This document shows, in pieces, positions 1-8,601 of a stretch of 51,093 nt of DNA; position 1 is the first letter of the stretch; each line of letters opens with the position of its first letter. The stretch is taken from assembly GCA_031421855.1 (NCBI GenBank), contig JANOPN010000087.1, positions 1 to 51,093 on the forward strand, written 5' to 3'. The notes under the pieces are model-generated. The model had not been told where the DNA came from and made no database searches. It saw only the letters and a list, made by a program, of their open reading frames with translations. A program made the position numbers and the translations under genes. Origin of the DNA: JAAFHN01 sp031421855. Its GTDB lineage: Bacteria > Pseudomonadota > Gammaproteobacteria > Burkholderiales > Burkholderiaceae_C.

Positions 1-2
1 TG

Positions 3-461
3 CTGGGCGGTTGCGGCACGGTGCAGTTTCGACCCGGCCCGGCTCAGCCACCGCCTTTGTCGCAGCCAGATTGGATCCGGTTTCCGCCGCCCGCAGCTTA
101 CCCGCCCGATGACGTGCCAAGCTCAGCTTTGTCGTCGATGCGGGCGTATCGGCTGCGTGCAGCCGCGCGAATACACGAGCTCAACGCAAAGGCCACGTTT
201 TCTGGCCCATTGCCCGAACCCTTGACGTCCATCCCGGTTTTGCAAATCGAGCTCAACCGCGACGGCAGCGTCAAGCAAATAGATGTTTTGCGTGTGCCCA
301 AGTTTGAGCCACAAACCGTTGAAATGGCCAAGGCTGCCGTGATGCGAGCGGCGCCGTTTGGTTTTGTGGGCAATTTGCCCCAGCCTTGGACTTTCAATGA
401 GACGTTTTTGTACAACGAATCGCTGAAGTTCCAACTGCGCAGCGTCGTCGAGGGCGAGTAG
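3..461 (+). CDS. Lipoprotein with TonB-C-like domain, 5' partial
   Basis: The reading frame is open from the window edge, so the start lies upstream. The first codons read L-G-G-C-G-T, a lipobox whose Cys would be lipidated after signal peptidase II cleavage; this indicates an exported lipoprotein. A Pro-rich linker follows (about residues 10-40). The C-terminal half, with 'LQIELNRDGSVKQIDVLR' and conserved Ala/Phe positions, resembles the C-terminal domain of TonB-type energy transducers. I infer an envelope role but cannot name a partner. It ends 36 bp before pgsA on the same strand. The fold assignment is tentative; the lipobox is seen directly. Confidence 0.6.
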   Translation: MGGCGTVQFRPGPAQPPPLSQPDWIRFPPPAAYPPDDVPSSALSSMRAYRLRAAARIHELNAKATFSGPLPEPLTSIPVLQIELNRDGSVKQIDVLRVPKFEPQTVEMAKAAVMRAAPFGFVGNLPQPWTFNETFLYNESLKFQLRSVVEGE

Positions 462-497
462 CCCGCATCAAGCAAAGCATTCAAGTATGCTCAAACC

Positions 498-1067
498 ATG
501 TTTTTGACCATTCCCACCATGATGACTTGGACTCGCATCGTCGCGATTCCACTGATCGTGGGCGTCTACAGCATCGACTCCATCGAGATGCCGACTCGCA
601 ACCTGGTTGCGACGGTCATGTTCGTGCTTTTTGCATGGACCGATTGGCTGGACGGGTATTTGGCTCGCAAGCTCAACCAAACATCGTCTTTTGGTGCGTT
701 TCTTGACCCGGTGGCAGACAAGTTTTTGGTCTGTGCCGCGCTCTTGGTTTTGGTGCATCTTCACCGCTGCGACGTGCTGGTTGCCCTCATCATCATCGGG
801 CGAGAGATCGCGATATCGGCTTTGCGCGAATGGATGGCTCAAATTGGCGCGGGCAAATCGGTCGCCGTGCACATGATCGGCAAGGTCAAGACCGTCGTGC
901 AAATGATCGCCATTCCGTTTTTGCTGTTTTGGGGTGAGCTGTTTGGCGTCATCGACACCCGCGTGGTGGGTTACTGGTTGCTTTGGGCCGCGGCGGTTTT
1001 AACCGTGTGGTCGATGGTCTATTACCTGCAAAAAGCCTTGCCCGAGATACGTGCCAAGGTCAAGTGA
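498..1067 (+). CDS. pgsA: CDP-diacylglycerol--glycerol-3-phosphate 3-phosphatidyltransferase
   Basis: An inner-membrane enzyme that makes phosphatidylglycerophosphate from CDP-diacylglycerol and glycerol-3-phosphate, the committed step to phosphatidylglycerol and cardiolipin. The 189-residue protein has the complete CDP-alcohol phosphotransferase signature DG-x2-AR-x8-G-x3-D-x3-D, read as 'DGYLARK...FGAFLDPVADK' (about residues 52-75). The N-terminus 'LTIPTMMTWTRI' is typical of PgsA (usually 'NIPNxLTxxRI'). Several hydrophobic helices follow. Length matches the family. The next gene starts 7 bp downstream, so the two are probably co-transcribed. Confidence 0.93.
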   Translation: MFLTIPTMMTWTRIVAIPLIVGVYSIDSIEMPTRNLVATVMFVLFAWTDWLDGYLARKLNQTSSFGAFLDPVADKFLVCAALLVLVHLHRCDVLVALIIIGREIAISALREWMAQIGAGKSVAVHMIGKVKTVVQMIAIPFLLFWGELFGVIDTRVVGYWLLWAAAVLTVWSMVYYLQKALPEIRAKVK

Positions 1068-1073
1068 AGTGAG

Positions 1074-1994
1074 GTGAGCGCATCTCGTCGCCATTTGCCG
1101 GCATGGCTGTGGCCAGCGGTGTTTGTGCTCATTTGGTCGTGCGGCTACATCGTTGCGCGATACGGCATGCCGCACTCGCCGCCATTTTCGTTTTTGGTGG
1201 TTCGGTTCGCGTTGTCCATGGGCTGCTTTGCGATTCTGCTCGGGCTGGCTTCGACGCAGCAAACCCTTCAGTGGCCCCAAGGCCGTGCGCAGTGGCTGCA
1301 CCTTTGTGTGGTGGGAGTGCTCATGCACGCGGGCTACTTGGGCGGCGTTTGGGCCGCTGTCAAAGCGGGCATTGGCGCGGGGCTTGTTGCGTTGATCGTG
1401 AATTTTCAACCTGTGCTCACCGCCTTGTGGGTTGCAAAATTCGAGGGCGGGCAAGTCACTCGCCGCCAGTGGGCGGGGTTGGCGGTGGGTTTCGTCGGGC
1501 TGATCTTGGTGATGTCGCGCAAGTTCGGTGTCGGCGGCGAAGCCACAGTGCTGAACCTTGTATTGAGCGTGTTCGCACTGCTGGCCATGACCGCAGGCGC
1601 GCTGTACCAAAAGCGGTTTGTGACAGCGTGTGACGTGCGCAGTGCAACCTTTGTTCAACTTTTAGCCGCTTTGCTTGTCACCTTGCCACTGGCTTTGCTT
1701 GAGGCGGAGCCCATGCGCTGGGCTGGGGCGTGGCATGGACTCAACGGCGAACTCGTGGGTGCCATGGCATTCAGCGTGCTCGTGCTCACCTTGGGCGGCA
1801 GCTCGTTGCTGTACCTGCTTTTGCAGCGCGGCGAAGCCATGACGGTCACGAGTTTGCTCTATCTGGTGCCGCCAATGACGGCTCTCATGGCTTGGGCACT
1901 CTTTGGTGAGGTGCTGACCGCTGCCTCGTTGCTGGGCATGGGTTTGGTCGTGGTCGGGGTGCTGGCGGTGGTTCGGGCGCCGACAAAGCCTTGA
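1074..1994 (+). CDS. DMT-superfamily (EamA) transporter
   Basis: An inner-membrane protein of 306 residues with about ten hydrophobic helices arranged as two EamA repeats, the drug/metabolite transporter architecture. The start is GTG at 1074, seven bases after the pgsA stop, with purine-rich sequence (GAAGTGAGG) just upstream. The N-terminal 'LIWSCGYIVARYGMPHSPPF' is typical of DMT exporters of the RhaT/YdcZ group. The substrate cannot be told from sequence; relatives export amino acids or other small metabolites. The open frame ends with TGA at 1994, about 50 bp before a dispersed repeat copy. Confidence 0.85.
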   Translation: MSASRRHLPAWLWPAVFVLIWSCGYIVARYGMPHSPPFSFLVVRFALSMGCFAILLGLASTQQTLQWPQGRAQWLHLCVVGVLMHAGYLGGVWAAVKAGIGAGLVALIVNFQPVLTALWVAKFEGGQVTRRQWAGLAVGFVGLILVMSRKFGVGGEATVLNLVLSVFALLAMTAGALYQKRFVTACDVRSATFVQLLAALLVTLPLALLEAEPMRWAGAWHGLNGELVGAMAFSVLVLTLGGSSLLYLLLQRGEAMTVTSLLYLVPPMTALMAWALFGEVLTAASLLGMGLVVVGVLAVVRAPTKP

Positions 1995-2042
1995 GGCAAG
2001 CTTTTGGGCTCAAATCGATCAAATTATGGATGTTTTTGGCCA

Positions 2043-2083
2043 TTGGTCTCCGTATTTATTGACTTCGTTGCTATCATTTTTGA
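2043..2083 (+). repeat. Dispersed ~40-bp repeat, copy 1
   Basis: Matches the core TTGGTCTCCGGATTCATTG with two changes, then GACTTCGTTGCTATCATTTTTGA. It ends 9 bp before the ATG of the acyl-CoA dehydrogenase and so forms its untranslated leader. Confidence 0.85.
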
Positions 2084-2092
2084 AAGAATCTG

Positions 2093-3262
2093 ATGTTTGA
2101 TTTGCCGCCCATCAGTCAGTATTTTTCACCCGACCATGAGTTGTTTCGGGCATCGATGCGCCAGTTCGTCGCGCGTGAGATCACGCCCTTTGTGGGCGAG
2201 TGGGACGAGGCAGGTGCGTTTCCGCGCGCGCTGTACCAACGCGCTGCTCAAATGGGCATCACAGGTCTGGGGTTTCCTGCGGAGTTCGGTGGCACGCCTG
2301 CTGATATTTTTTACAACATCGTGTCGTGCGAGGAGTACGCGCGAAGCGGCAGTGGCGGCGTTCAAGCGTCAATGAACTCGCACAGCATCGCGCTGCCTCC
2401 GATACTGGCAGCAGGCAGCGATGCGTTGAAGCTGCGCGTGGTGCCCAGCGTGTTGAGTGGCGAAAAGATTGCGGCGTTAGCGGTGACTGAGCCCTCGGGC
2501 GGCTCCGATGTTGCCGCGGTCAAGACCACGGCGGTGCGCGACGGGGACCACTTTGTGGTGAACGGTGAAAAGACCTTCATCACGTCGGGCATGCGGGCAG
2601 ACTTCATCACCATGGCTGTGCGCACTGACCCGCAAAGCAAGGGGCCAAATGGCATATCGGTCTTGGTGATCGACGGGGACACGCCCGGCTTGAGCCGAAC
2701 TGAGCTCAAAAAGATGGGTTGGTGGAGCTCAGACACCGCGCACCTGCGACTCGACACTTGCCGGGTTCCGGTAGCCAACTTGGTGGGGGTTGAAAACGAC
2801 GGATTCAAGACCCTCATGACCAACTTCAACTCTGAGCGGCTGCTCATGTCGGCGCTTGCGTACGGCTACGCACAAGTTTGCTTTGAAGAAGCCTTGGAAT
2901 GGGCGCGTCAACGCTCAACCTTTGGGCAGACGCTGTCGCAGCGCCAAGTGATTCGACACAAATTGGTCGACATGGCTCGCCAGATCGAGTCCGCACGCAG
3001 TTTGGTTCACGAGCTGGCTTATCGCATCGAACACCGTTTGGGTGATCCCGCGCAGTTGGTGGCCCGAGTCGCCATGGCCAAGATCGAATCAACCCAAGCC
3101 ATGCAGTTTTGCGCAGACCAAGCCCTGCAAATACTGGGTGGCATGGGCTACATGCGCGGAACCCGCAGCGAACGCATCTACCGCGAAGTCAAAGTCATGA
3201 TGATCGGCGGCGGATCGGAAGAAGTCCTGAAGGATTTGGCGGCGCGGCAACTGGGTATTTGA
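2093..3262 (+). CDS. Acyl-CoA dehydrogenase
   Basis: A flavoenzyme that oxidises acyl-CoA thioesters to 2-enoyl-CoA, passing electrons to ETF. The 389 residues cover the three ACAD domains: N-terminal helices, the beta domain with 'AVTEPSGGSDVAA' (about residues 130-142), and the C-terminal helical domain with 'GGMGYMRG' and 'MMIGGGSEEVLKDLAARQ'. The usual C-terminal 'EGT' catalytic Glu is replaced by Gly; Glu248 in 'NSERLL' occupies the position of the catalytic base of isovaleryl- and long-chain-type dehydrogenases. That points to a branched, citronellyl-like or long-chain substrate, but this is inference. A dispersed repeat forms the leader. No clear partner genes lie beside it. Confidence 0.9.
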   Translation: MFDLPPISQYFSPDHELFRASMRQFVAREITPFVGEWDEAGAFPRALYQRAAQMGITGLGFPAEFGGTPADIFYNIVSCEEYARSGSGGVQASMNSHSIALPPILAAGSDALKLRVVPSVLSGEKIAALAVTEPSGGSDVAAVKTTAVRDGDHFVVNGEKTFITSGMRADFITMAVRTDPQSKGPNGISVLVIDGDTPGLSRTELKKMGWWSSDTAHLRLDTCRVPVANLVGVENDGFKTLMTNFNSERLLMSALAYGYAQVCFEEALEWARQRSTFGQTLSQRQVIRHKLVDMARQIESARSLVHELAYRIEHRLGDPAQLVARVAMAKIESTQAMQFCADQALQILGGMGYMRGTRSERIYREVKVMMIGGGSEEVLKDLAARQLGI

Positions 3263-3268
3263 CGTGCG

Positions 3269-3523
3269 CTAGATCGCTTCTACCCACGCAAACCGAATGA
3301 CAGTTTTTCCACCAAACTCGACGGTTTCGCTCCACATGCCTGCTGGCCGCACCCACAGGCTTGCGCCCTCGTAAAGCGGCTTGTACAAGACCATAGCCTC
3401 CAGTGTTTCGGTGTGGCGAACGACGTCGATCAACTCGTATTCGTTGCCTTTGTAGTGGCGATAGCGGCCTGGCTTAATCGGGGGCTGGGGGTTCAAGTCT
3501 TGGGCGGGAGTTTGGGTTTGCAT
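3269..3523 (-). CDS. DUF1653 domain protein
   Basis: A small cytoplasmic protein of 84 residues. After a short Gln/Pro-rich N-terminus it reads 'KPGRYRHYKGNEYELIDVV' and 'LYEGASLWVRPAGMWSETV', the pattern of the DUF1653 family, whose function is unknown. I chose the ATG at 3523 because the longer open frame upstream has no family similarity and overlaps the likely promoter area of the divergent carboxypeptidase gene. It converges with the acyl-CoA dehydrogenase, ending 6 bp from its stop. Confidence 0.82.
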   Translation of the reverse strand: MQTQTPAQDLNPQPPIKPGRYRHYKGNEYELIDVVRHTETLEAMVLYKPLYEGASLWVRPAGMWSETVEFGGKTVIRFAWVEAI

Positions 3524-3595
3524 GGCGAGATTTTGCCAGTGCCGGTGAGCGCGGCGCGCGACAATCGGTGCTTCGCCACCATTGCCGCAGCCATC

Positions 3596-4531
3596 ATGAC
3601 CTTTTCGCAGCCATACCCAATTGGCACACCCGGCATCGCTTGGGGCCTCGCCGAGCTTGATCTTTGGCGTGGTCGGCAAGTTCGCCACCGCAGCTACGCG
3701 CAAGAGGTGCAGTTGGCAGTCGACGCGATGTGCGGCGTGTATGCCGTGCAAACCTATGGTGAGGTCGCCTACGGCAATGAGCGGTTTGCGCTAGAGGCCG
3801 TTCGCAGTAAAAGTTGGCACGCCCATCGACCCACAGTTTTGGTGACGGGCGGTGTGCACGGATACGAGACGAGCGGCGTGCAGGGCGCCCTGCGGTTTTT
3901 GCAAAGCCATGCTGGCGCGTTTGTCGAGCGGGTGAACCTGTTGGTGGTGCCCTGTGTCAGCCCTTGGGGGTACGAGCGCATCCAGCGCTGGAACTTTGAC
4001 GCGATCGACCCCAACCGCCACTTCTCTGTCGGCACCCAGGTACAAGAATGCGCCGCGCTGATGCGGCTGGTGGCCAGCTCTGTGGCGCAAGCAGGCGAGG
4101 GTTTTGCGCTGCACATGGATTTGCACGAAACCACCGATACCGACGAGACCGAATTCGGCCCCGCACGCGCCGCGCGCGACGGCAAGCCCTTTGTGCCCGA
4201 AGACATTCCAGACGGCTTTTACTCGGTAGACAACAGCGCGAGCCCCCAGCCCAAGTTTCAAGCCGCCATCATCCAAGCAGTGGCCGCCATCACGCACATT
4301 GCCCCGGCCAACGCGCAAGGCCAGCTCATTGGCTTGCCGCTGGTGGCTCCCGGCGTGGTTCGCCTGCCCTTCAAAAGCATTGGCCTGTGCGCGGGCATCA
4401 CGGGTGCGAAGTTCACCTGCACCACCGAGGTCTACCCCGACAGCCCAAGCGCCACGCCCGAGCGCTGCATAGAGGCGCAGGTGGCTGCGGTGGTGGCGGC
4501 GATTGGGTTTGTTGCGCGACCCAACAGCTGA
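3596..4531 (+). CDS. M14-family metallocarboxypeptidase
   Basis: A zinc peptidase-like protein of 311 residues. The zinc ligands of the M14 family can be placed as His and Glu in 'GGVHGYETSG' (about residues 84-93) and a later His in 'HMDLHETTDTDE'. 'DPNRHF' corresponds to the conserved N-R substrate-binding stretch, and a C-terminal 'TTEVYPDSP' may hold the catalytic Glu. No signal peptide is visible at the chosen ATG (3596); the upstream frame lacks family features. It sits 15 bp before an S41 protease gene on the same strand. The substrate is unknown; relatives act on C-terminal residues or as succinylglutamate desuccinylase-like enzymes. Confidence 0.82.
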   Translation: MTFSQPYPIGTPGIAWGLAELDLWRGRQVRHRSYAQEVQLAVDAMCGVYAVQTYGEVAYGNERFALEAVRSKSWHAHRPTVLVTGGVHGYETSGVQGALRFLQSHAGAFVERVNLLVVPCVSPWGYERIQRWNFDAIDPNRHFSVGTQVQECAALMRLVASSVAQAGEGFALHMDLHETTDTDETEFGPARAARDGKPFVPEDIPDGFYSVDNSASPQPKFQAAIIQAVAAITHIAPANAQGQLIGLPLVAPGVVRLPFKSIGLCAGITGAKFTCTTEVYPDSPSATPERCIEAQVAAVVAAIGFVARPNS

Positions 4532-4546
4532 AGTTGATGCCACCCC

Positions 4547-6454
4547 ATGCCTAGCGCCTTGCTTGCTTTGCTTCTTTCGGTCGCCTTGCTTTGGGCAGGC
4601 ATTGATTGGCGCTGGGCGTGGCTTGTGGCCTGCCCGCTTGGCATTGCCTTGGCGCTGCGCCAATGGTGGGCCGTGGTTGTGGCAGTTGATGACCAAGGCC
4701 CCACCGCTTCGGTGCCTTCACTGCCGCCATTCAAGCGAATTGCGAGGCGCGCTCGGGTTTGGCTGAACTCCCGGCCCAGCCCGCCTGGCAAATCGGCGCT
4801 CTTTGTGCTGAGCTTTCACCTGCTCGCACTCGGCTGCATTGGCTTGCAGGGCGAGCTGGGTTTTGACGGCCAACCCGGCTGGCACAGCACTGTGAATGCC
4901 CTGGGCGCAGGCGTGTGTGTGGCCGCTTTCATTTTGCTGCTGCAACTGGCCTTGGCATGCTGCACCGGATGGCTGCGCGTGCTCAAAACCAATCAGCTCT
5001 GGCCAGCGCAGCCTTACCTGCCTCGGGCGATGGCATGGCGCGCTTTGCGGGGGTTATTGGTCTGCACGGTGTGGGTTGCCATCGCCTTCACTGCAGCCAT
5101 CTGTGCCACCGCGCGCAACAGCCTGGAGTTGGTGGAAGGCTTGGCAAACCACCACATTCAGGTGTTCAGCCAGCCGCGCTACTTGCAAGAGCGCCTGCGC
5201 CTGAGCTATTTGTTTGCCACGGTGCAAGGCACCCCCAAACCCGCTTGGCATGAGCTGGCCACGCCCAAAAGCATGGTCGCAGCGCTGTCGCAAAGCAAGC
5301 ACCCCGCTGACCGCTGGACAGATGCTGGCGAAGCCCCAAGCAGCCGCGCCGCAGCCAACGACAAATACCTTGACGAAGCCACACAAAATTTCGATCACGG
5401 CATCACCTCATTCGGCACGCAAGATGCCAAAGCCGCCGGCCGACCCGAACTCGACAGTCTCATTGTGCGCGTTGATCCTGGCTCCCCGGCAGATAGAGCA
5501 GGTGCGCGGCGCGGTGATCGCCTTGAGCGCTTCACCAGAAATGCCCAGGGTGAGCGCGGCATGGTCGTCACCCGTGCCGCTGCACCGCAGCCTGCAACCC
5601 CTTCGGCCAGCACCGCAACACAAACCTTCATCATCGCAAGTGCCGATGTCTACCGCAAAACCACGGTCAGCGATATTGCGTTTTTACGTGTCGCAGACCT
5701 ATCGACCGTGCAGGCCAAGGTAGGGCACTCAGCAGGCGCGCCCCGCCCGCCAGTTGACGGGGTGTACCTCGCCGTTCACGGCTTTGAATTTGAACTTCGC
5801 GATGAAATCAAACGCAAATTGGAGCTGGCCTATGCGCAGGAAGTACACACCAGCTCGCAAATGTTTTTGATGCGCGACTTGAGCACCGTGGTGGTGGATT
5901 TGCGCAGCAATGGCGGCGGCTATACGGCAACCGTGCAGGGGTTGGTCAACACCTTACTTGGGAGGCAATTGCGCAAAAACAGCCACTACCGCGAAAAAAG
6001 CGTGGGCAGTTTTTGGCAACTTAACCAAAAGCCAGCCACGGAAAATATCTCTTGGCATTCACACACCAATCCAAAAATCGCGCCACCGCCCCATTGGCTG
6101 CAACCCAAGCGCCTCATTGTGCTCACCAGCGCCTACACCTGCTCGGCCGCTGAGTTGTTCATCCACGGCATTCGCGAGCAAATTGCGCCCAGTGCGCAAA
6201 TCACCGTCATTGGCGAGCGCACCTGCGGCAAACCATTTGGCTACACCGTGCACAAGTACATGGGCTACCAGCATGGCGTCATCAGCACTGCCACCGTCAA
6301 CGCTGAAGGGCAGCCTGCTTACCCGAACGGCTTGCAACCCAACTGCGCAGTAAAAGACCGCTATCGTGGTGCAGTGCTGTCAGACCAAGACGAACTCTGG
6401 CAAGCCGCAAAGGCGTTCATGCGCACCGGGCAATGTGGTGCTGCTCCGCCGTAG
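4547..6454 (+). CDS. Membrane-anchored S41-family peptidase with PDZ domain
   Basis: A protein of 635 residues. The first 200 hold about four hydrophobic segments (near 1-45, 85-100, 115-140 and 170-190), so the rest is probably periplasmic. A PDZ-like stretch 'VDPGSPADRAGARRGDRLE' lies near residues 308-326. The C-terminal half carries S41 elements: 'STVVVDLRSNGGGYT' and 'YTCSAAELFIHGIRE', whose Ser is the expected nucleophile, then 'GERTCGKPFGYT'. Family members degrade or process envelope proteins. The multi-pass N-terminus is unusual compared with Ctp/Prc proteases, which have only a signal peptide. It follows the M14 gene by 15 bp, so the two peptidases may be co-expressed. Confidence 0.82.
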   Translation: MPSALLALLLSVALLWAGIDWRWAWLVACPLGIALALRQWWAVVVAVDDQGPTASVPSLPPFKRIARRARVWLNSRPSPPGKSALFVLSFHLLALGCIGLQGELGFDGQPGWHSTVNALGAGVCVAAFILLLQLALACCTGWLRVLKTNQLWPAQPYLPRAMAWRALRGLLVCTVWVAIAFTAAICATARNSLELVEGLANHHIQVFSQPRYLQERLRLSYLFATVQGTPKPAWHELATPKSMVAALSQSKHPADRWTDAGEAPSSRAAANDKYLDEATQNFDHGITSFGTQDAKAAGRPELDSLIVRVDPGSPADRAGARRGDRLERFTRNAQGERGMVVTRAAAPQPATPSASTATQTFIIASADVYRKTTVSDIAFLRVADLSTVQAKVGHSAGAPRPPVDGVYLAVHGFEFELRDEIKRKLELAYAQEVHTSSQMFLMRDLSTVVVDLRSNGGGYTATVQGLVNTLLGRQLRKNSHYREKSVGSFWQLNQKPATENISWHSHTNPKIAPPPHWLQPKRLIVLTSAYTCSAAELFIHGIREQIAPSAQITVIGERTCGKPFGYTVHKYMGYQHGVISTATVNAEGQPAYPNGLQPNCAVKDRYRGAVLSDQDELWQAAKAFMRTGQCGAAPP

Positions 6455-6507
6455 ACCAAGCGGCCGAAATTACCCATCAACACGGCTCCACAACCTAAAA
6501 TCCATCA

Positions 6508-6984
6508 ATGCCGCGCATCTACGTTGAAACCTCAGTCATCAGCTACCTGGCCAATCGCCCCAGCCGAAACGGCTTGGTGGCTGCTCGACAGGCACTCACG
6601 CATGATTGGTGGGCCACCCTAGACAAGTCGCTTCTATGCGTTTCCGATATGGTGCTTGAAGAAATCTCGCAGGGCAACCCCGAAGCTGCGCGAAATCGGC
6701 TGCGCCAAGCGCAAGATTTGCTCCTAGTCGAGCAAACGCCAGAGGCGTTTGCACTTGCCACCCGGCTGCTCGAATCTGGCGTTGTGCCGCGCACCGAGCC
6801 TGAGGACGCGATGCACATCGCACTGGCCACAGTGCACGGCTGCCAGTTTTTGGCAAGCTGGATTTTTGCTCACTTTGTGGGCTTTGATGCCCGCTACGGC
6901 TTGCTTGCCAAGCTGCAGGCTTGGGGGCACAAAACGGCTTACCTCGTTACCCCAGAAGAACTGTTTTTTGGACGCACACCATGA
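6508..6984 (+). CDS. PIN-domain protein, VapC-like toxin (first PIN gene)
   Basis: A 158-residue PIN-fold protein, predicted Mg-dependent RNase. The N-terminal 'MPRIYVETSVISYLANRPSR' has Glu where most VapC proteins have the first Asp, as in one recognisable VapC subfamily. The other acidic positions can be read at 'DMVLEEI' and 'EPEDAMHIALATVHGCQFL'. It overlaps the next gene by 4 bp (ATGA), a two-gene arrangement usual for toxin-antitoxin pairs, although here the putative antitoxin lies downstream. It opens the accessory island. Toxin activity is inferred from fold and context. Confidence 0.8.
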   Translation: MPRIYVETSVISYLANRPSRNGLVAARQALTHDWWATLDKSLLCVSDMVLEEISQGNPEAARNRLRQAQDLLLVEQTPEAFALATRLLESGVVPRTEPEDAMHIALATVHGCQFLASWIFAHFVGFDARYGLLAKLQAWGHKTAYLVTPEELFFGRTP

Positions 6985-7259
6985 CTCATCCCTCTACTGA
7001 ACCCAAACCCAAACCGTCCGCTGAAGAGTTGGACTTTGCAGTGAATCTGGCGCGCCGACGCAATGACCCAATTTTGGAAGAACTGTGGGCAGTGAAAGCC
7101 AAAATCAACGCCGAGGCCAACTACGACCTGAGCCGACTCATCGAGATGGCTCAAAAAGCCGCCGCACCCTTCATAGGCCCAGACGGCAGGGTGCGCGTGC
7201 CAGACGTGTGGCCTATGCCGGGCGTGGAAAATGACCCGATGGTCGCGGGCGCAAAGTGA
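6981..7259 (+). CDS. Small 'ELW' family protein, putative antitoxin (copy 1)
   Basis: A 92-residue hydrophilic protein starting at the ATG that overlaps the stop of the PIN gene. The central segment 'EELWAVKAKINAEANYDLSR' is shared with the protein at 9472-9672; short proteins with a similar E-[LI]-W/R-x-[VI]-K...N-Y-D-L pattern are often found next to PIN genes, so an antitoxin role is likely. 'GPDGRVRVPDVWP' near the C-terminus also recurs in the paralogue. No DNA-binding motif is clear. It is followed 66 bp later by the ribosome-binding site of the first Lcl-domain gene. Confidence 0.6.
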   Translation: MTHPSTEPKPKPSAEELDFAVNLARRRNDPILEELWAVKAKINAEANYDLSRLIEMAQKAAAPFIGPDGRVRVPDVWPMPGVENDPMVAGAK

Positions 7260-7323
7260 TGCAAAAGACCGCTTTGCTTGCATCGCTGATTGGGTTTGCG
7301 CAGCGGATTGATCTACCAATTTC

Positions 7324-7529
7324 TTAAGGAGCCAATATGAAACTTTTCCACCAACAATTTTTTCCACGGCTTGCGGGCTTGCGCTGCTGCTAGCGATTGC
7401 GCCTAGTGCATGGGCGCAAACCTGCACTTACTTTGATGAATTCAAAGACAACGGCGATGGCACTGTGACTGATCCGCGCAGCGGAACGATTTGGCAGCGT
7501 TGTGCGGTGGGGCAGAGTTGGAGTGGGTC
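7324..7529 (+). repeat. Long direct repeat A1 (start of Lcl gene copy 1)
   Basis: Near-identical to 9689-9894. It covers the ribosome-binding site, the broken signal-peptide region and the first codons of the mature Lcl protein. Only scattered substitutions and one T-run difference are visible. Confidence 0.9.
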
Positions 7530-8262
7530 AGTTTGCGCGGGGGAAGCGAGAGAGTCGTCATGGTGGGATGCGATGCGCGCTGCCAAACTCAGTCGCGACT
7601 TGGGCAATGCGGACTGGCGGCTGCCAAGTCGCGCTGAGGCGTCCGCAATCGTGGGCAGCCAGGCTGCCTGCAAGGCTCAAATACCTCGACGAGCGGTTTC
7701 GCCCGTCTTGGAGGCCATCCGTGACGACGGACTGGTGGGTTCATATTGGCTTACGTCGCTTGCCGCTGAAAAATCTGCCGAGTCTCACTTTGCAGACTTT
7801 GACGAAGGTGGTGTCGACAGTATCGGCCGCCCGGTACGTTTGAATGTCCGACTAATCCGTGGCGGCAAGCCCGCATCGGCAGAGGAATTTCGCAGGGACA
7901 GCGCGCGTGTGGATAGCAGTGAGGCTCAACATTCTCGAAGCGAGGAAAAGCAGGCCGTCGAAGATGCTCGGCGTGATCAGGCGGCCGCCATAGTTCGGGC
8001 CCAGCAAGAGCGGGCACAGGCTGCTGCAAATGCAGCCAACGAAGCGAGACGAAACGCAGAGGCCTGCGGGAGGTTGTATGCGGGTAAGCCGGTTAGGTTT
8101 CCGGGCGGCGAATTTTGGGGCAGGCGCGATTGGGTAGATGCGGTAATCATGGGCGTTGGAAGCGGCGTCGCGTCCGCAAGAGTCATTGGCGGCACCTCAA
8201 TTGCCACGGGGGATGGCTATGGCATCGGCACAGTCCATGAGCGAAGCTGCACTGAATTTTGA
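7337..8262 (+). pseudogene. Exported Lcl-domain (DUF1566) protein, copy 1, with frame break in signal peptide
   Basis: A strong AAGGAG (7326-7331) precedes ATG 7337, but this frame stops at TAG 7391-7393 after 18 codons. One extra base in the T6 run at 7358-7363 would join it to the long downstream frame and create a good signal peptide ending 'LLLAIAPSAWAQ'. The mature part has an Lcl_C-type domain ('DPRSGTIWQR', 'WWDAMRAAKL', 'DWRLPSRAEA', 'LNVRLIRGG'), a charged Ala/Gln/Glu-rich coiled coil (about 8000-8060), and a C-terminal domain bounded by Cys ('EACGRLYAGKP' to 'SCTEF' at the end). Without the shift, only an internal GTG (7465) could start it and no signal peptide would be made. The same break occurs in copy 2. 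It may be a pseudogene, a frameshifted gene or a homopolymer error. Confidence 0.7.
8001..8093 (+). repeat. Direct repeat B1 (coiled coil to Cys domain of Lcl copy 1)
   Basis: Near-identical, over 93 bp, to 10339-10431. It encodes the end of the coiled coil and 'EACGRLYAGKPV'. Sequence on both sides is much more diverged between the copies. Confidence 0.9.
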
Positions 8263-8304
8263 CGCTACGCAGCAACCTCGCTGCGGGACAAACGCCAAGC
8301 GGCC

Positions 8305-8601
8305 ATGGCCGATCGCATTGAGCAAACATCAAATCCTGTCGCTCCAAGCAGCACGGGTCGCATAGATAATGCAGTGATGCGCTCTGTTGGCCGCCCCTCG
8401 CAAGCTTTGATTCCCAGCCCACAAGAGGCTTGGGAGTTGGGTCTGCGCCTGGATGCTGCATGCTTGCCCATTGCTGCTGCGCGCCCCAAAGGGATGTGGA
8501 GGCTCAGCCATGCAGCTGCCAACTTGATGGATGAGGCGCTGATGCTGCACGCCGCTGCGCGTCTTCAAAGCCTGCAAACGCAGCCACGGCATGGCGGCTG
8601 A
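8305..8601 (+). CDS. Unrecognised small protein upstream of nucleotidyltransferase
   Basis: A 98-residue protein that I do not recognise. The C-terminal half ('SPQEAWELGLRLDAACLPIA', 'MWRLSHAAANLMDEALMLHA') is strongly helical and Ala/Leu-rich. Its last 11 bases overlap the start of the nucleotidyltransferase gene, so the two are translationally coupled. In this setting it could be the partner, perhaps the antitoxin, of the nucleotidyltransferase, but nothing in its own sequence proves it. It has no signal peptide or clear membrane helix. Confidence 0.5.
   Translation: MADRIEQTSNPVAPSSTGRIDNAVMRSVGRPSQALIPSPQEAWELGLRLDAACLPIAAARPKGMWRLSHAAANLMDEALMLHAAARLQSLQTQPRHGG

Noticed and set aside
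7358..7363. Classic -1 ribosomal slippery heptamer at the Lcl frame break
   Set aside because: The codons around the T-run (CAA TTT TTT CCA and CAA ATT TTT CCA) do not form X-XXY-YYZ in the required frame, so ordinary tandem slippage is not supported; transcript slippage remains open.
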